Assembly (NCBI GenBank): GCA_016931955.1
Contig: JAFGDV010000021.1
Span: forward strand, 1-12,413
Source of the DNA: Candidatus Altarchaeota archaeon
Lineage (GTDB): Archaea > Altiarchaeota > Altiarchaeia > IMC4 > QMZM01
Length of the DNA: 12,413 nucleotides
Reading direction: 5' to 3'
Shown here: one piece after another, positions 1 through 6,153 of the stretch
How the letters are laid out: each line of letters starts with the position of its first letter
Numbering within the stretch: position 1 is the first letter of the stretch
Notes under the pieces: model-generated
Database searches by the model: none
What the model was told of the DNA's origin: nothing
The model's input: only the letters and a program-made list of their open reading frames with translations
Made by a program: the position numbers and the translations under genes

Positions 1-182
1 CACCTCCGACAGCTATTCAAGGCGTAAAACACTGACTTCTCAGGGATAATATATACTACCTACTCCGGCAGGAATCTATTCCCTCCCCGTGACATTAAGA
101 GTGTTTTCTTTTTATTCTATCTGTTGTGATGTTGGCTCTCATCTGTTGACTATTTTCTTGAGCAGAGTGCTTGGGATATGGC

Positions 183-190
183 TATTATTT
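183..190 (+). promoter_or_regulatory. Possible TATA box of the nucleotidyltransferase gene
   Basis: TATTATTT lies about 26 bases upstream of ATG 213, the spacing expected for an archaeal leaderless transcript. The match is weak and rests on spacing and AT content. The left flank 1-182 shows no gene that I can support on either strand. Confidence 0.35.
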
Positions 191-212
191 GTTGGCTGTT
201 AATATTTAATTG

Positions 213-860
213 ATGGCTCATCAACATAGTTTGGATTACATCAAATCGGTTTTGGAAAGGGTGGGTTCAAACCTGGATCGTAGGATCACCGTTTACCATA
301 TTGGCGGGAATGCTATGTGTTTTCATGGGATGAAGGCCACTACCAAAGATGCTGACCTCGTGTTCCTTAGCATGAAAGGGGTGGAGTCCTTCAAGAGGGC
401 TCTGTTGAAATCTAATTTCATCGAGAACGAGATCGTATCCATAGATCCAGAATACAAGTGGACTGAACCATATGGCATATTCGACGAAAAAATCGAAACC
501 CCCGTAACAGACCGGAACTATTCACCTGGCCTGCGTGTAGACTTGTTTTATAGATTCATCTGCGGAGGATTCGAGTTCTCTAAGAGGATGAAATCTAGGA
601 GCAGGTTTGGGTTCGTATCTGGAGAAAATTTGAGGAACATGATCTGCGTTCCAGAGGACGTTCTCGTATTCAAGTCCATCACCCACCGGGATCGGGATAT
701 TGAGGACATGAACAGGATACTTCAGTTTAAGCCTGACATTGACGTTATACAGAGTGAATTAAGAAATCAGCTTGCAGGTAAAAAGGATCTTCTTGAGTCT
801 GTTCGGTGGAGCATTAATCAATTAAAGGAGAGGTTTGGCGTTAATGTTGCTTTGTTGTAG
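213..860 (+). CDS. AbiEii-like nucleotidyltransferase-fold protein
   Basis: A 215-residue protein of the minimal nucleotidyltransferase superfamily. The signature near the N-terminus is seen directly: a GGNA motif (about residues 31-34) followed by TTKDADLVF, which supplies two acidic residues (D46 and D48) of the metal site; a third, D110, lies in RVDLF. A later segment, SITHRDRDIEDMNRIL, matches the conserved lysine/arginine/aspartate helix of AbiEii/DUF6036-type proteins. Family members transfer nucleotides to tRNA or protein targets and often act as toxins, but the target here is unknown. The frame also opens at TTG 210; I prefer ATG 213 because a weak TATA-like element at 183-190 would place transcription start at the ATG. 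The next gene on the same strand, 83 bases downstream, encodes a winged-helix protein that may be its partner. Fold assignment is firm; the toxin role is inference. Confidence 0.8.
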   Translation: MAHQHSLDYIKSVLERVGSNLDRRITVYHIGGNAMCFHGMKATTKDADLVFLSMKGVESFKRALLKSNFIENEIVSIDPEYKWTEPYGIFDEKIETPVTDRNYSPGLRVDLFYRFICGGFEFSKRMKSRSRFGFVSGENLRNMICVPEDVLVFKSITHRDRDIEDMNRILQFKPDIDVIQSELRNQLAGKKDLLESVRWSINQLKERFGVNVALL

Positions 861-913
861 TGCATTTATGGCACGTATTACTATAAAACGATAATATTCT
901 TGTTTTACAATAA

Positions 914-920
914 TTTATAT
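914..920 (+). promoter_or_regulatory. TATA box of the two-winged-helix gene
   Basis: TTTATAT is centred about 26 bases before ATG 944, which predicts a leaderless transcript starting at or just before the start codon. No ribosome binding site precedes the ATG, in agreement. Confidence 0.55.
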
Positions 921-943
921 TCTCCTAATTCGAATAAGATAAC

Positions 944-1858
944 ATGGAACTATCGAAAACAGAGCTGAAAATCCTCCGGGCCATAATAGAAAGCAACGAG
1001 GCTACAGCACAGGAGGTCTCCGAAAAGACAGGCATCAGCGTATCCAGAGCATACGCCCTACTGGAGAAACTGGAAAAACAAAAATTCATCAAAAAACAAA
1101 AAAATAGTGGATACATCGCAACCAAAAAACAGGAAGTAATCAAACTAAGGAGGATATTCCGGTTATACTCTCCCGGCTTAATCGAGGAAACACTGGACAA
1201 ACCCCGGCTCAGAATACTAAAGTCGCTCTTCAACAGACCCTACACAGTCAGGGAACTATCATCCAAGACCAGCTTATCCAAGCCGCGAGTATATAACTAC
1301 CTCCAAGAGTTCAGATCGTTTGGTTTAGTCAAAAATGTGGGGGAAGAATATCTGCTAGCGACGGATCACCAGATTTATAGGGCCTTGCGTATAATGTTCA
1401 CGAAACCACCCGGATACCACCCTGAACTGGAAGGAGAGGGCGCCATAACGTGGGCTGGAAAAGGAGAGTATCTACTACATACACAGCATCCTGAATTACT
1501 CCCGGATGTTGAGGGGATAGTTATTGCTTCCCCTACGGCGGTGTCGGCTTTGGCGGAATACGGAATAAACGTATTCCCTCACGATGTGACATTTTATGTT
1601 TCAGAGACTACGACCAGTACAGGTGAGCGGATACGGGAATCAGGGCATGTACCCGTTGAGGATTTGATCCTGCATTTGCTTCTGGATGATCCCTACGCAG
1701 ATGAGAATAAACGTTACATTCGTTGGCTGATCACCGGAAACGAAGACAAAATAGATTACAAATACCTTAAAGACAAAGCACGAGAATATGATCTGACAAA
1801 CGAAATCAACAGCATACTCTATGATCTGAAACCTGTATTGAAGAGAAGACCAGAGTAA
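944..1858 (+). CDS. Protein with two winged helices and an unknown C-terminal domain; possible antitoxin/regulator
   Basis: A 304-residue protein. Two winged-helix DNA-binding domains can be seen: residues about 3-62 (TELKILRAII, then AQEVSEKTGISVSRAYALLEK) and about 84-145 (LRILKSLF, then TVRELSSKTSLSKPRVYNYL). The remaining ~155 residues form a mixed domain with IVIASPTAVSALAEYGINVF and VEDLILHLLLDDP. I do not recognise this part as a named family. Two tandem winged helices resemble TrmB/MarR-like archaeal regulators. The position 83 bases behind an AbiEii-like nucleotidyltransferase suggests an AbiE-like pair, although classic AbiE loci place the antitoxin first. The promoter at 914-920 gives it its own transcript. 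Codon choice shifts within the gene: the first ~380 bases are A-rich with C-ending codons, the middle uses more T-ending codons. DNA binding is well supported; the antitoxin role is inferred from neighbourhood. Confidence 0.72.
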   Translation: MELSKTELKILRAIIESNEATAQEVSEKTGISVSRAYALLEKLEKQKFIKKQKNSGYIATKKQEVIKLRRIFRLYSPGLIEETLDKPRLRILKSLFNRPYTVRELSSKTSLSKPRVYNYLQEFRSFGLVKNVGEEYLLATDHQIYRALRIMFTKPPGYHPELEGEGAITWAGKGEYLLHTQHPELLPDVEGIVIASPTAVSALAEYGINVFPHDVTFYVSETTTSTGERIRESGHVPVEDLILHLLLDDPYADENKRYIRWLITGNEDKIDYKYLKDKAREYDLTNEINSILYDLKPVLKRRPE

Positions 1859-1981
1859 CCTCAAAGGGGGGATTCAGGAACGTACAAACCCCTATTTCAA
1901 AACAGAAGACATTACACAGTGCGACTTCTGGCATGATCCTTTATTCCTGTAAGCCGTCCATTTGTTCTGGTGCGCCTTCCT

Positions 1982-2899
1982 TTATAGTTTCCCTTTTTCT
2001 TCCGCATATTCTTTCACGGTTTTCTTTTTCACATGCCAGTTTCTGCCGATCTTTATTGCCTCGATTTTTCCCCTACGAGCTAGGAGGCTGAGATAATCCT
2101 GCGAATAAGGCGTGTTTTTAGCGGCCTCGGCTAACGTGATATACTCTTCTCCGCTCTTGAATGCGTCCAAGTACAGGTCAAGGCTGCGTTCCACGTTTCT
2201 GGCTATGAAATCTATGAATGGCGTCACTTCGTCTTGGTCGGCCTTCTTCAGTCGGTCATAGTATTTTTTCCTATCAACCTTCAGCACCATGGTTACCGGG
2301 TAGCCGTGGCGCATAAGCCAGAGATTCATCACCAGGCGTGCAGTCCTCCCGTTGCCGTCGGTGAAGGGGTGAATCCCCACAAGCCTGTAATGTATGATAG
2401 CCGCCAGCTCCAATGCGTTGAGCTTGTCCGGGTTTGAGCCAACATATCCCATGAATTCCTCCATCAACGAGAATACTTTCTCAAACCTAGGCGGACTCTT
2501 CACCGCCCCCAGAATCCTCACGTTCATCCTCCGGTATATGCCGGCGTTCTCGTCGTCTATTCCTGCCAGAACAAGGCCGTGAAGCTCCCGTATGACGTCT
2601 CCAGATAACTGTGTTTTCTTCTTCACGAGGCTTTCAAGGAGTTCAAACGCCTTCTGGTGGTTTATGGCTTCGAAGTGCTCCCTCAGGGGTTTGCCTTTGA
2701 TTGTTATGCCTTCCTCTATCACCATCTGCGTTTCCTTGAGCGTGAGAGTGTTCCCTTCTATGGCGTTGCTGTTGTAGGCAAGCTCTATCGCAAACTGTTT
2801 TCTGAGCTTTTCCAGCGCCCCTCTAGGAAGCGGTCTCAAGGCATCAAGTTCCTTCTTTTTGCGGATCACCCGCTCATACAGGTTTCTATCCATCAACAT
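1982..2899 (-). CDS. Fic family protein with C-terminal DNA-binding helix-turn-helix
   Basis: A 305-residue Fic-domain protein. Fic enzymes transfer AMP (sometimes another nucleotide group) from a nucleotide to a hydroxyl on a target protein. The catalytic motif HPFTDGNGRTAR is complete at residues 177-188, with catalytic H177. An inhibitory motif of the (S/T)xxxE(G/N) type is present upstream of the core, S44 to G49 (SNAIEG), so this is a self-inhibited class II Fic in which E48 should block ATP. Residues about 252-304 form an excisionase/MerR-like helix-turn-helix (ITLAEAAKNTPYSQDYLSLL, then KIGRNWHVKKKTVKEY), typical of Fic proteins that may bind DNA, perhaps their own promoter. ATG codons occur at 2899 and 2893; 2899 fits the TATA spacing. 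The gene converges on the winged-helix gene and lies downstream of a second Fic gene on the same strand. The target is unknown. Confidence 0.93.
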   Translation of the reverse strand: MLMDRNLYERVIRKKKELDALRPLPRGALEKLRKQFAIELAYNSNAIEGNTLTLKETQMVIEEGITIKGKPLREHFEAINHQKAFELLESLVKKKTQLSGDVIRELHGLVLAGIDDENAGIYRRMNVRILGAVKSPPRFEKVFSLMEEFMGYVGSNPDKLNALELAAIIHYRLVGIHPFTDGNGRTARLVMNLWLMRHGYPVTMVLKVDRKKYYDRLKKADQDEVTPFIDFIARNVERSLDLYLDAFKSGEEYITLAEAAKNTPYSQDYLSLLARRGKIEAIKIGRNWHVKKKTVKEYAEEKGKL

Positions 2900-2920
2900 A
2901 TAATATTATTGTATCGGATA

Positions 2921-2930
2921 GCTTAAAAAA
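2921..2930 (-). promoter_or_regulatory. TATA box of the first Fic gene
   Basis: On the minus strand TTTTTTAAGC is centred about 26 bases before ATG 2899. This predicts a leaderless transcript; no ribosome binding site is visible before the ATG. Confidence 0.5.
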
Positions 2931-2955
2931 CAAACCATCCGATATTAAAGATGCC

Positions 2956-2972
2956 ACTGGAAGGATTCCAGT
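2956..2972. repeat. Short perfect inverted repeat upstream of the first Fic gene
   Basis: ACTGGAA (2956-2962) and TTCCAGT (2966-2972) are perfect inverted copies separated by GGA. It lies between the TATA box of the Fic gene and the shared upstream element, about 57-73 bases before the start codon, where an operator could sit. The encoded protein carries its own helix-turn-helix, so autoregulation is plausible but unproven. Confidence 0.5.
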
Positions 2973-2982
2973 ATTTGGATCA

Positions 2983-3014
2983 GGGCGACTTTTTATCCCT
3001 CAACTTCAACATAT
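2983..3014 (-). repeat. Shared upstream element, copy A (first Fic gene)
   Basis: This ~32-base stretch is nearly identical to 4111-4139. The plus-strand core TTTATCCCTCAACTT is exact in both, followed by CAACATAT here and TAACATAT there, and preceded by GGCGAC/GGCGGC. Both copies lie upstream of a Fic gene in the same relative orientation (84 bases from the start here). Read on the minus strand, each copy begins a tiny reading frame MLKLRDK that stops after 10-11 codons. It may be a regulatory element, a leader minigene, or a duplicated or inserted boundary. Confidence 0.7.
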
Positions 3015-3100
3015 TTAAAGAACAAAAAACCACAGTCAACTAGGGTGATACGGATGATGTCCTCGCTCACAACCATCTGCTGTTATTAACCCCCATAGAA

Positions 3101-3991
3101 TCACTTTTTGAGGTATTTTTTGTTTTCTTTCAGATATTTTTTGATGAACCACTGAACGAATATGTGATCCTGCTTTTTGGTTTGCGCTCTCTCCAGTGCG
3201 TTGTAGTAGCTCGTCCTGTTTTCGTAGGGTATGTTCATCATCGGATACCCCTCTCTGTGGAGTATGTAGTTCATCACCAGTCTGCTTATCCTTCCGTTTC
3301 CATCGCCGAATGGGTGTATTGTGACCAATTTAAGGTGGGCGAAGGCTGCGATTTCCACCGGATTTAGATTTTTTTTGTTTTTGTTGTACCAGCTGAAGTA
3401 ATCTTTCAGCAGAGGATAGACTTCTACCGGTGTGGGTGGCATATATTTGCTTCCTGATATTGCTACCTGGTAGTCTCGTATCTTTCCAGCTATATCCGGC
3501 TTGGTTTCGAATAATAGTTTTTTGTGCCAGTAGGTTACTGTCCGTAGATTCAAGTCCTTCCGATACCCTAAGATCTCCTGGAATAGTCTGTCGTGTGCTT
3601 CTGCTTCTTTGACGTCATCCAAGGGTTTTCCTTTCGGCGAGATGCCTTTTTCAAGAAGCTCTGCAGTTTCCCTGTATGTAAGCTTGGAACCCTCTATCCT
3701 GTTTGTGTCGTATGTAAATTTTATCGAGAATATGCGGGTCTGTTTTGCGCTAATCGACGGTGGAATCCTATGGAGCTCCTTGGAGTAATTTTCCTTTATT
3801 GATTCAAGGAGGAGATACCACCGGGTCTTGTAGATTTCCGCAAGGAAAGACCTCTTTATATCCTCTATGTTTTTAGGAACGTTTTTCCCCAGGTACCTCT
3901 CCTCCTTCCTGACCTTGCTGCCTTCTCTTACTGTGTGCTCGAGATAATAGTATGTTTTTCCCCTCACAGTCCTTTTTGTCACGTGGACCAT
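3101..3991 (-). CDS. Fic family protein with N-terminal beta-rich extension
   Basis: A 296-residue Fic-domain protein. The catalytic motif HPFGDGNGRISR is complete at residues 226-237 (H226 catalytic), and an inhibitory motif T96 to G101 (TNRIEG) marks it as a self-inhibited class II Fic; E100 should block productive ATP binding. Residues 1-40 form a separate beta-rich segment with the pattern YYYLEH, VREGSKVRKEERYLG, which I have seen described in archaeal Fic proteins and some transposase N-termini; its role is unknown. Unlike its neighbour it has no C-terminal helix-turn-helix and ends in a lysine-rich tail. The two Fic proteins share the core but differ too much for a recent duplication. 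Start ATG 3991 is supported by a strong TATA box at the leaderless distance. Substrate and partner are unknown. Confidence 0.93.
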   Translation of the reverse strand: MVHVTKRTVRGKTYYYLEHTVREGSKVRKEERYLGKNVPKNIEDIKRSFLAEIYKTRWYLLLESIKENYSKELHRIPPSISAKQTRIFSIKFTYDTNRIEGSKLTYRETAELLEKGISPKGKPLDDVKEAEAHDRLFQEILGYRKDLNLRTVTYWHKKLLFETKPDIAGKIRDYQVAISGSKYMPPTPVEVYPLLKDYFSWYNKNKKNLNPVEIAAFAHLKLVTIHPFGDGNGRISRLVMNYILHREGYPMMNIPYENRTSYYNALERAQTKKQDHIFVQWFIKKYLKENKKYLKK

Positions 3992-4010
3992 GATATACTA
4001 TTACCACTAC

Positions 4011-4020
4011 ATATTTAAAA
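4011..4020 (-). promoter_or_regulatory. TATA box of the second Fic gene
   Basis: On the minus strand TTTTAAATAT is centred about 25 bases before ATG 3991. It is one of the best matches to the archaeal TATA consensus in the window and predicts a leaderless mRNA. Confidence 0.65.
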
Positions 4021-4070
4021 AATAGTGTAGGATTAGATAAATGTAGTTATAACAAGTGACGAATGCAGAC

Positions 4071-4094
4071 GTCTCTGACCACCTCCAGAGAGAC
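4071..4094. repeat. Inverted repeat upstream of the second Fic gene
   Basis: GTCTCT (4071-4076) and AGAGAC (4089-4094) are inverted copies separated by 12 bases. As at the first Fic gene, an inverted repeat lies between the TATA box and the shared upstream element, although the sequences of the two inverted repeats differ. Confidence 0.35.
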
Positions 4095-4110
4095 TCCTAC
4101 ATTAGTTTAA

Positions 4111-4139
4111 GGCGGCTTTATCCCTCAACTTTAACATAT
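4111..4139 (-). repeat. Shared upstream element, copy B (second Fic gene)
   Basis: Near-identical to 2983-3014: the core TTTATCCCTCAACTT is unchanged, with two bases fewer in the T run before it. It lies 120 bases upstream of ATG 3991 on the Fic-coding strand's upstream side. Copies A and B also form direct repeats flanking the second Fic gene, about 1.1 kb apart. Confidence 0.7.
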
Positions 4140-4167
4140 GTCTGAGCCAAGACCCATCGGTCTCGTT

Positions 4168-4189
4168 AATCCCAAAAGAAAGAGGGATT
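4168..4189 (-). terminator. Possible terminator hairpin after the Hsp20 gene
   Basis: Directly beyond the Hsp20 stop codon, AATCCC (4168-4173) and GGGATT (4184-4189) can pair, with a loop that is T-rich on the minus strand. It could end the five-gene minus-strand unit. There is no long T run after it, so this is tentative. Confidence 0.3.
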
Positions 4190-4202
4190 TATTGCAGTAA
4201 TT

Positions 4203-4559
4203 CTATTTTATCTCTAGTCTTTTCTTTACCTGTTTTTTTGGCAGGTTTATTTCGAGTATGCCTTGCCTGAATTCTGAGCTCGCCTTTTCGGGGTCTACTG
4301 TGTGGGGTAATTCTATCATCTTATGGAATGATTCGAATTCGATGCATCTCTGCACGGTCCCCCATCTGCAGAATTTATAGGTCCTGCCCATCTTGGCCTT
4401 CACTTCCAGGGTGTTTTCAGTCAATAGGACTTCTATGTCTTCTTTTTTCACACAGGGGAGGTCCATGCTAACTATCAAGTGCTCTCCTCTATCATATATC
4501 TGTGCGAGGGGCTCCATGCACTTGTCTTTGAGATCCCAGCTGAAGTCTTTTTCACGCAT
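4203..4559 (-). CDS. hsp20: Small heat-shock protein, Hsp20/alpha-crystallin family
   Basis: A 118-residue cytoplasmic holdase-type chaperone that would bind unfolding proteins without ATP. The alpha-crystallin domain spans about residues 16-110: IYDRGEHLIVSMDLPCVKKEDIEVLL, then FHKMIELPHTVDPEKASSEF and the family-typical GILEINLPK at 100-108. The N-terminal arm is short (~15 residues), and the C-terminus RLEIK lacks a clear I-x-I anchor, so large oligomers may assemble differently or not at all. It has four cysteines, unusual for this family. Start ATG 4559 is preceded by AGGTGAT, which overlaps the TGA stop of the upstream PAC2 gene, so translation is coupled to it. It is the last gene of the minus-strand cluster, and its pairing with a proteasome chaperone points to protein quality control. 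Confidence 0.92.
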   Translation of the reverse strand: MREKDFSWDLKDKCMEPLAQIYDRGEHLIVSMDLPCVKKEDIEVLLTENTLEVKAKMGRTYKFCRWGTVQRCIEFESFHKMIELPHTVDPEKASSEFRQGILEINLPKKQVKKRLEIK

Positions 4560-4562
4560 TCT

Positions 4563-4569
4563 ATCACCT
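4563..4569 (-). promoter_or_regulatory. Ribosome binding site of hsp20 overlapping the PAC2 stop codon
   Basis: AGGTGAT on the minus strand, a few bases before ATG 4559, contains the TGA that ends the PAC2 gene. This explains the 4-base gap between the genes and implies coupled translation. It contrasts with the apparently leaderless first genes of other units in this window. Confidence 0.65.
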
Positions 4570-5358
4570 GTACATCATGGGTATCTCCTGTTCTTGGGTT
4601 TTCTGCATGCCCTGTAGTGCGTTGTCTGTTCTCTTCATGAGGTCCCTGGCTTTTATCCTTATCTCTTCCGCCTTCTCTTTGAGCGATTTAACGTCTACAT
4701 TTATGTCAAGTATCTTGTTTAATGCTGTGATGACTGACGCTGCAGCCCCCGGGTCAGGGTACTTCAGGTGGGATTCGGCCATCAAGTATGTCGAGTTGAC
4801 GTCTTTTCTCATGCATTCTCTTAGGATGGCGCCGTATGATCCAACTAGAAGCCCTTCCTCGAAGACCTTTATATCTGCTTCGGCGAGCACGTCAAACATT
4901 TTTCCGTTGGATGGTAGACCGTATACTTCAGGAGTATCTATTTCAACCCTGTCTTGGCGTGCGATTCCGCCGATGGAGATGACGTAATTGAATCTCCTGT
5001 CTACGCACCAGTCAACCAGTGCCTTAGAGAGTGGGTTTATCAATGGGGGTGCGAGGGGCATCTCTGATATGAAGGCGATCAGTTTTTTGTTCCCATAGAA
5101 TCTTATCGGTGACTTAGGGGTGTGATCGTGTACTACGACGATTGGCGGAAACAGTTCGGAGTCAAGGTAACCCAGCTCTTCCAGCTTCATCTCCTCTATG
5201 ATGTGGGTTACAGCTATTGGTCCGACGAGTCCGACGTCTGGTATCCCCAAGATGAGGTTAGCTTTCTCACTCACGTTCCCAGTCTCTATAACCCCTACTC
5301 TGTCTTCCATTCTCGCATCAATATCTTTGAATTCTAGACTTAAATAACGTCTTTGCAT
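4564..5358 (-). CDS. PAC2 family proteasome assembly chaperone
   Basis: A 264-residue PAC2-family protein (archaeal proteasome assembly chaperone, Pba-like). Seen: the N-terminal motif LILGIPDVGLVGPIAVTHII (about 35-54), the core glycine turn VISIGGIAR (126-134), and the C-terminal motif PDPGAAASVITALNKIL (201-217) followed by a charged helix (224-250). The protein ends in MYR, fitting the HbYX pattern (hydrophobic, tyrosine, any residue, free carboxyl end) that lets partners dock into pockets of the 20S alpha ring; such tails have been reported in archaeal Pba proteins. The first ATG at 5358 overlaps the upstream phosphoesterase gene by 19 bases; ATG 5310 (residue 17, MEDRVGVIETG) gives a family-typical N-terminus and is an equally good start. 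Its stop codon is part of the ribosome binding site of hsp20. Family is sure; role in proteasome assembly is likely. Confidence 0.88.
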   Translation of the reverse strand: MQRRYLSLEFKDIDARMEDRVGVIETGNVSEKANLILGIPDVGLVGPIAVTHIIEEMKLEELGYLDSELFPPIVVVHDHTPKSPIRFYGNKKLIAFISEMPLAPPLINPLSKALVDWCVDRRFNYVISIGGIARQDRVEIDTPEVYGLPSNGKMFDVLAEADIKVFEEGLLVGSYGAILRECMRKDVNSTYLMAESHLKYPDPGAAASVITALNKILDINVDVKSLKEKAEEIRIKARDLMKRTDNALQGMQKTQEQEIPMMYR

Positions 5359-6128
5359 TCAAGTTCTTTGAGTCGGAATTCAAGCCTGCCTTTGGTTCTC
5401 CTGTACTTGGACATCAGCCTTTCTTCGCCCTTGATTTCCTTGACTCGAACCTCTATCCATTTGTCTGTTATCCTCACAAGGTTGTAGCTTTGGGGTATTG
5501 TCGCCCTTACTTTTTCGGTTGAAGGTGAACCTGCTGTGACTACTGCTATGTTGTTTATGAACCATGAGTAGGGTGTGTGGCGGTGCCCTGAAAGGGTCAA
5601 GTCGACGCCTTCTTCGACTAGGATCTTTAAAACATCTCCTGCGTCGTTCAGGACAGCTCTTTCTCGTCCAGTCATCGGAACAGGCACCAGGTGGTGGTGT
5701 AGCACGACAACCTTCAGGCTGTCTTCTGGTATGTCGGCAAGCTTGTCTTTAAGCCATCTCTGCTTTCCCCTCCCAAGATTCCCTTCATCTAGATCTGGGA
5801 TTGTGCTATCCAATCCTATGAGGGTCAGCTCCTCTGAGAACTCTCTTACATTGTTTCCGTGGCCGAAGTGTTTTTCGAAGTATATATCTCCCCGGTATCG
5901 TGCGTCGTGGTTTCCGGGTATTATGAATTTTTCCTGCCTGAACTGGTCTATGTATTCCCTTGCTAGGCTGAATTCTTCCTTGAATCCGAAGCCAGTTAAG
6001 TCGCCGCTTAACACCAGCAGGTCCGGATCTCTTTCGTTAACTTCCTTGATGCATGCTTCAAGCATCTCAGGGAGGAAGTTCACCTTCCCCACATGGATGT
6101 CTGAGACATGTGCTATGAGTAAGTCCAT
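5340..6128 (-). CDS. Calcineurin-like metallophosphoesterase
   Basis: A 262-residue two-metal phosphoesterase of the CpdA-like (COG1409) group. All motifs of the fold are visible: DIH (D10, H12), SGDLTG (D43), PGNHDAR (N73, H74, D75), VLHHHLVP (H144-H146) and SGHRHTP (H182, H184). Nothing is missing, so it should be active. Relatives hydrolyse cyclic nucleotides or other phosphodiesters; the substrate cannot be told from sequence. There is no signal peptide or membrane segment, so it should be cytoplasmic. The gene starts 25 bases after the ogg2 stop and its 3' end overlaps the first possible PAC2 start, so it belongs to the carS-ogg2-phosphoesterase-PAC2-hsp20 unit. GAGAGG directly abuts ATG 6128, too close for a good ribosome binding site. 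The last ~45 residues are lysine/arginine-rich and lie beyond the catalytic core. Confidence 0.92.
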   Translation of the reverse strand: MDLLIAHVSDIHVGKVNFLPEMLEACIKEVNERDPDLLVLSGDLTGFGFKEEFSLAREYIDQFRQEKFIIPGNHDARYRGDIYFEKHFGHGNNVREFSEELTLIGLDSTIPDLDEGNLGRGKQRWLKDKLADIPEDSLKVVVLHHHLVPVPMTGRERAVLNDAGDVLKILVEEGVDLTLSGHRHTPYSWFINNIAVVTAGSPSTEKVRATIPQSYNLVRITDKWIEVRVKEIKGEERLMSKYRRTKGRLEFRLKELECKDVI

Positions 6129-6153
6129 CCTCTCAGTAATCTATTAAAAGGGT

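Noticed and set aside
1-209. Search for a gene, tRNA or CRISPR repeat in the left flank
   Set aside because: Stops in all frames, no cloverleaf and no spaced repeats. Only a short inverted repeat GGAAT-CT-ATTCC near 70-82 was seen, too small to call.
210-212. TTG as start of the nucleotidyltransferase gene
   Set aside because: The ATG directly after it is the better start and fits the TATA spacing.
925-1233. Minus-strand 102-residue open frame
   Set aside because: Antisense to the winged-helix gene; serine/phenylalanine-rich from the A-rich coding strand opposite.
3054-3089. 11-codon plus-strand frame preceded by GGGTGAT and a TATA-like ATATTTAAAG
   Set aside because: The signals are suggestive, but the peptide is very short and nothing equivalent exists at copy B. 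Could be chance in AT-rich DNA.
3101-3991. Interpretation of the second Fic N-terminus as a transposase remnant
   Set aside because: The YYYL/YLG segment is in frame with an intact Fic protein, and there are no terminal inverted repeats or other transposase motifs.
4138-4200. 20-codon plus-strand frame (MSEPRPIGLVNPKRKRDLLQ)
   Set aside because: Too short, no promoter or ribosome binding site, not matched by a similar frame at the other copy of the repeat.
4577-4987. Plus-strand 136-residue open frame
   Set aside because: Antisense to the PAC2 gene; no motif, and the opposite strand is clearly coding.
5575-6147. Plus-strand 190-residue open frame
   Set aside because: It lies entirely opposite the phosphoesterase gene, whose motifs are all present. 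The translation is serine/arginine-rich and low in domain character.
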